A stretch of DNA of 52,066 nt. Origin: Mesostigma viride. Its lineage: Eukaryota; Streptophyta; Mesostigmatophyceae; Mesostigmatales; Mesostigmataceae. The stretch is taken from the NCBI GenBank assembly GCA_009746045.1, contig RPFO01000278.1, positions 1 through 52,066 of the forward strand. Direction: 5' to 3'. A program made the position numbers and the translations under genes. Below the pieces are notes generated by a model. The model did no database searches. It was not told where the DNA came from and saw only the letters and a program-made list of their open reading frames with translations. Positions 7,901 through 17,378 of the stretch are shown one piece after another; the stretch's first letter is position 1; the number at the start of each line of letters is the position of its first letter.

Positions 7901-10900
7901 CTCCACTCGAGAAGAAGCCACCGTTGCCGCCAGCCATTTGCGGCTTTCTCGTGCTGGACGGGAACCACTTTACCACACTCATCAAATCGGTGAAATTCGA
8001 ACTGGTCACCGACAATATGACGGTGGACCAAAGATCTGTGTGGTACCAGGCAATGCTGAATGGTTTCATGAAGGCGGAAAAGCTCAGGGTCGTTGCGCGG
8101 GGAGGGAAGGAGCAGGAGGTCACGAAGACCGTGGCCGCGGCGAAGCTGGAGGAGTGGGCAACTGATTGGACGAATTTCGGGGGGTGGACGTGCAGATGCT
8201 CAAGGGTGAGACCATCCTGCCGACCTGGTGGCAGATCCGTGAACAGAAGGTAAGCCAGGTTGCGACCGCCGGCGTTTCTATAAGTGGTTTTCTTGTGTTA
8301 ATTTCAGTATGCCATTAGTTCGGTCAAGATGCGACCGCCGGCGTTTCTATAAGGGGTTTTCATGTTCCACCTTAGCATGCCATATTTTGGTCAAGATGCG
8401 ACCGCCGGCGTTTCTGTCAGTCGTATTCTTGTTCTCAGTTGAGTTGTGCTTATTTGGGAGGACTGTCGATGTGTCTCTGCGCGTTGTTGCCCTACGGGGA
8501 TGCAGGTTACCGAACAAGTCGGCAAGATGATCGAAGTTGTCAGGCAGCTCGGGAACGCCATGAACGCCGAGGACACAGCCCAAGCCAAGGCAACGTGGGG
8601 CTCAGCGCTGGGGGATGTGCACCGGGCCTACCAGGCATATGGACCCGTCAAGAGAGGGAAGGGCGTGTCTCTCCCAACTCCTCTGTACGGCAAGATCTGG
8701 GCGATTGTGAAGCCCTTTTGGCAGAAAGGAGAGCAAGCCAAGGCCGAAGGGGACGGCGCAGGCGACAAGGCAGGAGGGGCTGAAGAGACGGACAAGTGGG
8801 GGCCGGACCAGAAGAACTTCATGCAGCGCTGGCTGTTCTGGTGTGAGGACCCTTTGAAGCCCGCTGTCGACGGCAAGCCGGCGATCGCACAGGATATCGC
8901 GGCTCGGCAAGACTTCCTTGACACGCGCCCTAAAGACAAGGCGCACGAACTGTCCATTTTCACCGCGCATCGGGAACTTGCGAGTTTCCAGTACTTCGAC
9001 AGCCTGATCCAAGCGCCGATCATGTCCTGTGAGGCCCCTCCCAGCAACCTGATAAAAATAATGGAAGTCGCCAAGAATTTGATAGAGGCGGCAAAGCAAT
9101 TCGCCCACATCAAGTTCCTGGAGAACCCCGAGCTGATGGCCGCTTGCAAACAACTAAACGGGACTTTCGACCCCGTATTGGTGAGGGAGCACGTGTTTGG
9201 CGTGAAGCTGAAGGGCACCTTCGCCACGGACCTCGACAAGTTCATCGCCGACTGCCGCCTGACCAGAGACTTTTGGCGGGTGGTCGTCACGGCCACGAGG
9301 GCGATCATTCTCACGCTGAGGGACCTTCCGCCGGCTAAAAGGAAAGTGGTCGACCAGAAGGACTGGAAGTTCCCGAGAGGGCTGCTCGCTTCCCACCCCC
9401 GTCATTTGTATGACGATTTGGGGGTGAAGACCAAACATCTGCTGGGTGTGCCACAGGAGGCGGCGGCGGAGGTCGAGAAGGAGGTCGAGGAGGCGGCGGA
9501 GGAGGGGACTACCAAGGCCAAGAAGGGGTGGCGGGACAGGTTGGAAGCCTACAGCGATTGGAAGGGGGTGAGGATGGGATCCGACTGGATCGCATACAGG
9601 ACAATGACATGGAAGGAAAACGAAAAAAGAAAGGATCTGGTGGTGACGAAGGTGGTGGACGAGTTGTGCACGGGGTTACAAAATTCCTCGGTCGCTGGAG
9701 GACCAGGCGTTTGCTGTGCTGGACCTGGCAGCTGACAGCAACGAGAAGTGGAGGAACCTGCGCAAGTGGGACGCAGACTGCATTCCGGAGGAGAGCCACA
9801 TTCCCAAACCCTCCTCGCATTTGAGCCCGGTCGTGTGGGATGTGGTTGACAAGATGACCAACGCCCTTTTTAGGGGACCCTGCAGAGTTCTGCTGGTGTT
9901 CGGGGAGCCCGCCCATATCCGCCGGTGGAAGCGCCTGGTCCGCCTTATCAAATATTGGCTTGTTGAAGATGGGTGGAAGGCCTCTACTTTTCCGACGACG
10001 ATTCTTCGTCTGATGAGGATGATGATTCGGAGAAGGGGGAAGAGGGGAGGAGGAGAGGGGAGGGGATGAGGATGAGGAGGAGGAGAGGAGGACGAGGAGG
10101 ACGAGGAGGACGAGGAGGACGAGGAGGACGAGGAGGACGAGGAGGACGAGGAGGAGGATATTGCTGAGGGGCACCCGCCCGGGTGGGTGAGGGGCAGGCG
10201 GAGGGGGAGAAAGGGGATGGGGATGGGGAGAAGGGAGGAGGGGGGAGGGGGAGAGGGACGGGGGAGGAGATGGAAGGGGAGGGAAAAAGCGCAGTCGGGG
10301 TGATGGAGGCTCGCGTGATGAGACAATGGGGGGGATGAAGACAACAGGGGGGGAGGTAAGCGCCAGCGTGCTGGTGAAGGAGACTCGAGGCCTGTCGTTG
10401 GAAACGCCGGCGGGCGTATCTGTGACGAGGAGGGGGATCGCCAGCGGGAGGGAGGCTCGCGGCCTGTTACTGGAAACGCCGGCGGGCGTATCTGTGATGA
10501 GGAGGGGGATCGCCAGCAGGAAGGAGGCTCGCGGCCTGTTACTGGAAACGCCGGCGGGCGTATCTGTGATGAGGATGGGGATCGCCAGCAGGAAGCAGGC
10601 TCGCGGCCTGTTACTGGTAGCGCCGGCGGGCGTTCCCGATTTACGGGAGGCGGTCGTGTCCGACAGATGGGAATGAGGCCTCGTCAGGATTCATGGGGAC
10701 CCCCGGTTGAGGGGACCCCCGCCCTCGCCTCGGTTTCTTTGGGTCTGGTGACGATCCCGTACCGTCGTCAGGAAGGACGGTTGTGATGACTTTGCCCCCC
10801 GCTCGACGGGGATGGAGCAATGCCCGACACGATACTGCTGAATGAGGATGACGATCCGGAGCCGTCGGCTGACACGGATTTTGTTGCGAGCACCCCACTG

Positions 10901-11941
10901 CAGAAGAGGGTATTGGAGGCTCGTAACGTGGAGGGTCCGCCGACAGTCTCAGGTGGAGGGCCGGCGTTTGCCGGATTGATGCGCCCGACTGAGGTGGTCG
11001 ATGTTGAGGCGCCGCCAGGGACATCGACCGCACCGTTGACCGCATTGACGGATATCTTCGATCGACCAAGGATGCCCTTCCACGCTCCAACGGTACATTC
11101 GGCCGGTAAATTTCATTTTCAATAAACGAGTTTAATAAGTACCTTAATATATTTCTACATAAGTTTTTTTGCATCAGTCCATGGCTTCATTGATTTCTCA
11201 CACGACCCTTCCGTATTCATGTTAATTGGCATGTGCTTACGTGCAGGGAAAGGCGAAGAAGAAACTCCAGTTCGGTTTCCCCGTGGATCCGCGTCTGGGA
11301 CTGTGTCCGGAGAGGCCGGCCGTGTTGTTGGCCAGGCCGCGGTCGGCGAACCAGTTGCACAACCGGGGGCGGGAGGGGCCTCCCTCCCACCCAACGCACC
11401 AGCCCACGCACCAGCCTTACCGTGCGGTCAGCCAGAAAAAACGTACGAAGAGTTGATGGCAGAGGCGGCGGCTGCGCAGGGGCAGAAGGCAAAACGTCGG
11501 GGAGGGGGCAGGCGAGGGGCGGGGCAGGAGACGGAGGGTGCCGACGAACCTGCACAGCCGCAGAAGGGTGGTGGTCAGGGCAGAGATGCGACGGCCGAAA
11601 ACCGAATCAGGGACGTTCGGCCGGACGTCCGGATGCGCTTTATGGATGGCGCGAAACTGAGTCGCGGAGGTTGGAGTTCGAAATGGGTAGACGAGGTGTG
11701 CATAAACTGGGAGCACAAGTACCCCAAGAAGGAAGATTTTCTGCTCTTTGGCACCCTCCTGGGCAAAGAGAGGGAGAAGGTGGTGATCAGATGGTTTGAT
11801 GAAGGGCACGACCTCGGTTGGAGTAATGAGTGCGAGCAAAAGTTTCGTTTCCCTCTGAAGTTCGCTAGAGAACATGTTACTCTCCTGAAGGAAGGCGCCA
11901 GCTGGGACAACATTCCTTCATATCGACCTGGCAAGCGATGA
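4931..11941 (+). CDS. Large multi-exon gene of unknown function, with frame breaks
   Basis: Proposed exons: 4931-5605, 5727-5783, 5911-5991, 6116-6621, 7064-8249, 8506-10355, 10667-11105 and 11247-11941. Donors are GTAAG, GTACAT or GTAAAT and acceptors CAG; the junctions examined keep the frame (phase 0 for the first six introns, phase 1 for the last). ATG 4931 follows TGTTGCAG. The protein starts Pro/Gly/Ala-rich, has charged helical middle exons (for example FLADRCPNTFHDW, FIADCRLTRDFWR), then an acidic-to-basic purine-coded tail, and ends RPGKR at 11939. I recognise no domain. Frame changes near 6375, 7690, 8179-8184, 9675, 9970 and 10790 are mostly at G or C runs, so this is either a decayed gene or a good gene with read errors. 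It could also be two or three adjacent genes. Exon-level confidence is moderate; the one-gene model is less sure. Confidence 0.5.
5992..6115 (+). other. Intron carrying one hairpin motif
   Basis: Donor GTAAGT at 5992 and acceptor TTCTTGCAG ending 6115, phase 0. The hairpin (6045-6067, arm ACGAC, loop GGCC, arm GGCGT) sits mid-intron. The two preceding introns (5606-5726 and 5784-5910) have no copy. Confidence 0.65.
6622..7063 (+). other. Intron made of three tandem 151-base units, each with a hairpin
   Basis: Donor GTAAGT at 6622, acceptor CACTGCAG ending 7063. Three units begin at 6622, 6773 and 6925, each opening with a copy of the exon end plus donor (GGGAATGAG then GTAAGT); the second donor is changed to CCAAGT and the third is intact. 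Each unit holds one hairpin (about 6678-6700, 6828-6850, 6981-7002). The tandem duplication therefore copied the exon-intron border and left a second usable donor at 6925. Confidence 0.7.
8250..8505 (+). other. Intron with three hairpin motifs
   Basis: Donor GTAAGC at 8250, acceptor GGATGCAG ending 8505, phase 0. Hairpins lie at about 8258-8279, 8326-8349 and 8394-8415, all with arm GCGAC, loop CGCC, arm GGCGT; the units are about 68 bases apart, a tandem array inside an intron. An earlier acceptor-like TTTCAG occurs within the first unit. Confidence 0.65.
10087..10157 (+). repeat. GAGGAC hexamer repeat in coding strand
   Basis: Perfect GAGGAC hexamers within a longer purine tract (about 10015-10350). 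Read in one frame it gives Glu-Glu-Asp repeats, in another Gly-Gly-Arg. The opposite strand gives the long Leu/Val and Ser runs seen in antisense ORFs, which are not genes. Confidence 0.85.
10356..10666 (+). repeat. Four 72-base tandem units with hairpin motif in reverse orientation, probable intron
   Basis: Motif copies begin at 10401, 10473, 10545 and 10617, an exact 72-base period. The motif is the reverse complement of the family seen upstream. The segment starts GTAAGC and ends GACAG before ATGGGAATG, so it fits the local intron pattern. However, 72 is a multiple of three and the frame is open through all units (repeat core ETPAGVSV), so it could also be coding. Confidence 0.6.
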
Positions 11942-12970
11942 TGGGCGAGGACTTTGCACGAAATCGCGTTTTGCACGTAATTGCCCACCGCAACGTGGAG
12001 AAATGCAGATGTACATAGTAGTTGGTTCAGTGACCGTGACTTTGGGCAGTTTAGTAGTTGGGGTGACGTGTCCAATGTATATATGGTGGGGCGCGTCCAA
12101 GGGGGTCCACGCTGATTGAGCACTTGCATGTGTTCTTTCAACATATTCGGACATGTATGAAATGAATAAATTGTTTGGACGATTGCAAATTGATTGATTG
12201 AAGAATGAGATACCATTAATAATTGAAAAATGTAAAACCTCATTGTGAATTTGTACTTCAAACTTTCACATGCATGCCCCAAATTGTGCATTTGTGCAGG
12301 TTTTAATTATGAGAAGTAGCATTTCTCTACAAATATTGAGAAATTTAGGGGCACTTGGGGTTGTTGGCCATGTTCATTCATGATAAAATGGACTTTTTAT
12401 GCTGTAAAATCATATTCCACTAGTCCAAAACGCTGCTTTCATGACGTCAAAAGTACCAGCAATGGCCCTAGGTTGGAGCAGTAGATGTTGGGGACGCCCG
12501 ACATGCCGTGTTATATAGCTAGATTAATCAATCATGCTATAATAAGGCCTAGCTGAGGATAAACCGCAGCTCAGTTAGTCAATTTACTGCGATCTTTGCT
12601 TGCTATCGCGGTACGCGGATGCGCGGCGATGCTGGCTTATTAAACTGCACCTTATACTAGATTAGATCTTTCGCACCATCCGGCTCGGGACGTAACAGCT
12701 AGCTAGAGGGTTAATGCACTGGATGTGACTCAGTCCGAAACGCGGGCTTACATGCTACGTGTTGATTCATTATATTATGATTCGATCAACTAATCTGACA
12801 GATCAATCACATTGCCCAAATATTAATTAACATGAGCCACAACAGGGCAATATCTCGGGTAAAATTAAGGTGACCGGCCGTTCCGCATGACTTTTGTCTC
12901 CACGGCATCCAAGCAAGTCATCTGTCGGCAAACACCAACATCCGCCACGACGACATAATCTGCCAGTTGA
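11942..12970. other. Stretch without recognised genes
   Basis: AT-rich DNA after the large gene's stop at 11939-11941. I see no ORF, RNA or repeat I can support. Composition and style change here from the hairpin-bearing cluster to ordinary repeat-rich host-like sequence. Confidence 0.5.
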
Positions 12971-12974
12971 GATC

Positions 12975-15110
12975 AGCGTAGACCTAGAGCTCCTCGCACA
13001 TGCGCCCGATCGCCGACTCGCACCCCTTCATCCGTCACGCCGCCGTTCCCTGACACGTCCACGTACAGCAGCCGCCGCGCCATGGGGCCCGAGACAAGTG
13101 CAGAAATGCTGGCATCTGTATTCTGTGAACGTAGACGGCGTCTGTAATTATGGTGCATTTTCTGATACCCAGCATCCGGAAGGCGGCCGCAGTTGCGACC
13201 GAGGCCCCCCATGCAGCCATCCAGTGTGCATGCCTGCCTGATATCCATGATACAACCAGGCCTGATATATCCTCGTACTCTAGCCGGAACAATAACTGGT
13301 GCACTGTTCTTAGTGCAGAACCGGTCAGCCAGCTAAATTGAGTGACAACTCAACTTAACCTTGCGCAGCCGGGGGCAGTTGCGGACCACCCCGCTCATAC
13401 TAGTGTTCGTCACCCGCCGCTCACCCTGGCTAAGTTTAGCTCCTCCATACCCCGGCAAGGCGGCAACCCTCACCCAGCGCGATGGTCCTGTCGTCCGTCA
13501 GCTGGGGCGCGTCGCATGGAGATCCAGCGCACGCAGCTTCATTTGGTTATGGGGCAGTGCCAGGCGAGCGCCATCACCTGCCTGCGTCCGTCACGTGCTG
13601 GCACCCATCCAACACCAGGTTGGCCAGCTCAGGGCGCCGCGGCGAGAGAAACGAGAGGTTGCCATCCGAGACCGCAGCGCCACTGCAGGACAGGTGGCGC
13701 AACCAGGGGCAGCGTGCGGCCAGCAACCAGAGCAGGTGGCCAGTGACATCGCCCGCGCAGATGGCATCCCAGTACTCTCGAGGTGGGGGCAGCGCGCGGC
13801 CAGCAACCGGAGCAGGTGGCCAGTGACATCGCCCTCGCAGATGGCGTCCCAGTACTCTCGAGGTGGGGGCAGCGTGCGGCCGGCAACCGGAGGAGATGGC
13901 CGGTGACCTCGCCCCCGCAGCTGGCGTCCAAGTACTCTTGAGGTGGGGGCAGTGGGTGGCCACCGCCAGCAGCGCATCAGACGGGATGTTGGGTAGTCAC
14001 ATCATCCCCATCATCATACCACGTTCAGCATGGCATGTGAATAGGTGTTTTATCGAGCTTTTGTCGCTCATCATGAAGCATCATACATGTTGGCTGACCT
14101 GCACTGCATCAAGGAGACAACCAGCGCAGGCCAGAGATCGGGGGAATCATGACATGATGTCCAGGTCCCTCCGCTGACAGCAATGGCGTGTCACCGCTAC
14201 TGTGCCCTAGTCCCCAGAGACAAAGCCGCAGCTGCAAGCGCAGGTGCAAATCAGACCGTGCAAGATGTTGCACGGAGTGTGGTCATGTTCTTGCGGCCAC
14301 CACGAGGGTATGGGTACGGGCGGACTCGATCTCGTTCAGGTCCAGGTGCTCCAATATGGGGCAGCCCGGCCTCTGCCAACCTCATGATGCTGCGGTCCGT
14401 CACCACAGCGCAGCCGTCCAAGATGTCCATGTGGCGCCGGTCGCGGCACATACCGGCGATCAGCGGCGTACACAGTGGTTTCGATCATACTGGCCCCCGC
14501 AAACTCCAGTCGTTGCAGATGCCGGCAGTGCTCGGCTACCTGTGCAATGCCGGCATCTGTGACATTATGTCTAAGGCATCGAGCTTTCTGAGGCCCGCGA
14601 GGTGGCGGGCCACGGCGGTGACGCCGTCATCGGTGACGTGGCAGGATCTCACATCCAGGCGCTCTATTAGGGGGCAGGACCGCGCGAGGGCCGTCAGCAG
14701 GGCGTCGGTCGCGTCAACACGACCACGCCGCTTCAATTTGGGTGCAATGCTGGAGCCCCCAAAGCGGCTGTGGTGCGAAGCAGGGGATTTCCTAAAGTCC
14801 CGATTCCGTCCCCAGCGCCATGACAGGGACAACGTCTGCAGATTAGGAAACTTTCGGACCAGCCAATTCACACCACCGGGCCAGCCGTGCAAGTCGGCAA
14901 CGTCGTCCCAAACAACTCGACGAAGGTCTCGAGAGACTTTCCACGGCGACGAGGAAGTTTGGGCCGAGGGAACGTAGCCTCACGCGCTCGAGCAGGGGAG
15001 TCAAGGCCTGCGACTACCAGCGCGCGGACGCCGGGAACGGCCCGCCATCACCTGGTCGATCGTGACCTGGTCGGATGACGGCAAGCGGTTGTTCATGGCT
15101 GCCGAACTGG
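12975..15110 (-). pseudogene. Leucine-rich-repeat protein, AMN1/FBXL type, decayed
   Basis: Minus-strand reading gives successive cysteine-containing LRRs: KFPNLQTLSLSW and CPLIERLDVRSCHVTDDGV (about 14890-14540), HMDILDGCAVVTDRSIMRLA (about 14450-14390), CPHLK and EYWDAICEGDVTGHLLRLLA (about 13960-13700), ELANLVLDGCQHVTDAG (about 13640-13590), LLYVDVSGNGGVTDEGV (about 13070-13010). The VTD-x-G/S pattern is that of cysteine-containing LRRs in F-box and AMN1-like proteins, which usually present substrates to SCF ubiquitin ligases. Upstream of 14890 the strand reads DLRRVVWDDVADLHGW, but I cannot confirm an F-box. Frame changes and stops break it into pieces, partly perhaps by introns. The central part holds an 80-base tandem repeat. 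Likely a pseudogene or an intron-rich gene I cannot splice. Confidence 0.55.
13711..13955. repeat. Three 80-base tandem units in the LRR gene
   Basis: Units begin at 13711, 13791 and 13871, with a partial fourth at 13951. One LRR is 26 residues (78 bases); each unit carries two extra bases (an additional AG between the codons for PHLE and YWD on the minus strand). Confidence 0.85.
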
Positions 15111-15830
15111 GGCTCAGGCTGGCCAAGCAGGGAAATTGCTGGGGATATGCTATCGTCCGGCACACTGGGTGAGTGGGGAAGCGTATTCACCTCTAATGCA
15201 CTATGCAGTCAGGTAACTGAGAAAATGCCAAGCTAAAAACTTCATCGTCACGCCCGTTGCGTTGAGCAATTGCTCGTCAGCAATGTCACTCACCACGTGT
15301 TGAGAGTGGGCTACGTGCCTGGTGCCTACAGGCCGCAATTTTTTGGCGGGAAGGGACGCAGCATAAAAATGCAGACGCCGCGCCGCCCATCTTGGCGGGA
15401 ACACGCCGTTGGCAAGGGCGCAACGGCTACCACGGGATGTTACCTGCCTTCTAAAGCACCTGACCACCCACAGGATTGCGGTGCTCGCGCGAGCTGGATG
15501 AGGTCCTTCGGGAGATGAAGTCTCGAGTAGAAGACACTCTCAAGACAGAAGGAAAATATTGCCAGCCTAATATAATTGTGAGGTCAACCAGCCCAGCCAT
15601 TCACCATAACCGTGGGTGGTCACGTACATTTTATGTTTGTTCGCGGCATTTGGGGGGGATGATTTAGGGCAATGTCAACACGGCAAAGCACCACGTATGG
15701 TACCGCGTTGTGGGTTAAATGGTGAGCATGGCATTATAAGATCAAGTATGCATTGTAGGGTTGCTGGCATCCGGCTACGCCAGGCGGGAATTTAGTATAT
15801 CCACTCTTCGACGCGGGCGCGCCATAGGCA

Positions 15831-17378
15831 ATGGACTGTTGTGTCCATAACCTGAGAGCGCAGCTGAGTAGCTGGACTAGAGGAAGGGAATTGCCAAGGC
15901 ATGCTGGAGGCTCAGCACGCTTGCTTCGTGCGCCCGGGGCGCCGAGGCATCGCACGCATACCCGGGCAGCAGCGTTCCTTGACAACTTTTTCAATGTCGA
16001 AAACTACACCGTCCAAAAGGGCGACTGGATCTCCTACCTCGCCGTCGACCGAAAGATCACCCTGAAAGAGCTGGCGAAGCTGAACCGTGGGGTGGACCTG
16101 GACCACGTGGTGCCCGGCAGCGTCATCCGATTGCCGAAGAAACCCGCCCCACCGAAAGCCGTCCCAGCCGCGCCCACCAAGCCGGAGCCTGCCGCGAAAT
16201 CGAAAGCCAACCCGGCTGCCAGCATACAACATCGCGTGAACAAGGGTGACACGGTGGCCAGCTTGGCAGCCCGATACAGCGTGTCGGTGGACGAGATCCA
16301 GGCGGCCAACCCCAAGCTGCCGCAGGGCAAGAAGCTTAAGGCCGGCACGACCATCGTCATCCCCAGCTTCTACCAAGAAAAGCCAGGCTTTGCGCTCCCT
16401 TTCGATCGCCACTTCTTCAAGAAACCAACTGCCACCGTGGCTGTCCGCGAACCCAGCGCACCCGGCCCCGTCCCTCGGACCACCCTGGCTGCCGGGGGGC
16501 TCGCTGCCGGCGGGCTGGCCCTCATGCTCGCCGCACTCGCCGTGCGTGCGGCGGCCCTGGTGGCCAGAGGCCGCGACCTGCGGGATCTAATCCCGTCCCT
16601 CGCCACCCCCCGGTCCCTCCTGCTCCCCCCGCCCGAGACCCCCGCCGCCCGCGCGCTTGCCCTCGACGACTCTGGCGAGCTCCGCATCTCCACCAGCAGC
16701 GCCTACGGGGCCACGCTCCCTGAGGCTGCCTCCAGGGCGGTTGCATCGGCCATGGCGGACCTGGCGGTGGCGCCCAGCCTGGTGTTCGTGTCCGCCTCTG
16801 CAGTCCGCGATGACCCGGAGCCTGAGGGGGTGGTGGCGGAGGCCATGGGCGCGGTGGCCGCGCGGCTGCCCCTCGGATGCCGCGTGATCGGCGTCCAATC
16901 TATCCCCCTCCACGCCAACGCGGGCGCGGCCAATCCCTGCTTGGTCGCGGTCATGGTGTTCGGCGCGACACGCCACCTGGTCAGCATGGTTGAGCCGATC
17001 CGCCTGTCGGGCGACGAGTTTGAGATCTGGACGGGGCTCGCCCGATGGGACTTTGGCGCGATCAAGGCGCTGCTGTACCACGCGAATCTGGACAAGGCGG
17101 CGGAGCAGGTGATTGTCACGAGGGCGGGCGCGGTGCCAGTGTTTGGCATCACAGGCCGCCACGCGAGCGATTCTGCCTACGTCACTGGCCCCCGCTCGCA
17201 GCCACTGCTGCTGCTCACGCGCGCCGGTGTCGTGCCATGTGTCCTCGTGATGGGCCTGCTGACGACCTCGGCGCGCGACGGCATGGCCCTTGCCCGCCAG
17301 CTGTCCGGGTGGATGTATGGGAGCAGCTCGCTGGTGGTGCACCAGTTCCCGGTGGGCCGCCAGCTGGATGACTTTTGA
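15831..17378 (+). CDS. Membrane-anchored protein with two LysM domains
   Basis: Intronless ORF of 515 residues. The Arg/Ala/Ser-rich N terminus (1-50) could be a transit or signal peptide. LysM 1 spans about 58-103 (YTVQKGDWISYLA to PGSVIRLPK), LysM 2 about 132-178 (HRVNKGDTVASLAARYSVSV to TIVIPSF), joined by an Ala/Pro/Lys linker. A hydrophobic Gly/Ala/Leu segment at about 218-246 is a likely membrane span. The remaining 270 residues are compact and Ala/Val/Gly-rich, with GCRVIGVQSIPLHANAG; this weakly recalls FIST-type sensor domains, but that is a guess. LysM binds GlcNAc-containing glycans. Codons are strongly GC-biased, unlike the 1-12 kb cluster. This is the clearest intact host gene in the window. 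Confidence 0.85.
   Translation: MDCCVHNLRAQLSSWTRGRELPRHAGGSARLLRAPGAPRHRTHTRAAAFLDNFFNVENYTVQKGDWISYLAVDRKITLKELAKLNRGVDLDHVVPGSVIRLPKKPAPPKAVPAAPTKPEPAAKSKANPAASIQHRVNKGDTVASLAARYSVSVDEIQAANPKLPQGKKLKAGTTIVIPSFYQEKPGFALPFDRHFFKKPTATVAVREPSAPGPVPRTTLAAGGLAAGGLALMLAALAVRAAALVARGRDLRDLIPSLATPRSLLLPPPETPAARALALDDSGELRISTSSAYGATLPEAASRAVASAMADLAVAPSLVFVSASAVRDDPEPEGVVAEAMGAVAARLPLGCRVIGVQSIPLHANAGAANPCLVAVMVFGATRHLVSMVEPIRLSGDEFEIWTGLARWDFGAIKALLYHANLDKAAEQVIVTRAGAVPVFGITGRHASDSAYVTGPRSQPLLLLTRAGVVPCVLVMGLLTTSARDGMALARQLSGWMYGSSSLVVHQFPVGRQLDDF

Noticed and set aside
7702-8253. Separate gene starting at the ATGA overlap at 7702
   Set aside because: No acceptor-like AG precedes it and the upstream frame joins it smoothly at the seven-G run, so a frame break inside one exon is more likely.
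9509-10344. Minus-strand ORFs with long Leu/Val or Ser runs
   Set aside because: Antisense of the GAGGAC hexamer and surrounding purine tract; no start context or family.
10401-10640. CRISPR-like array (four 72-base units)
   Set aside because: Units are near-identical end to end with no unique spacers, and the genome is eukaryotic.
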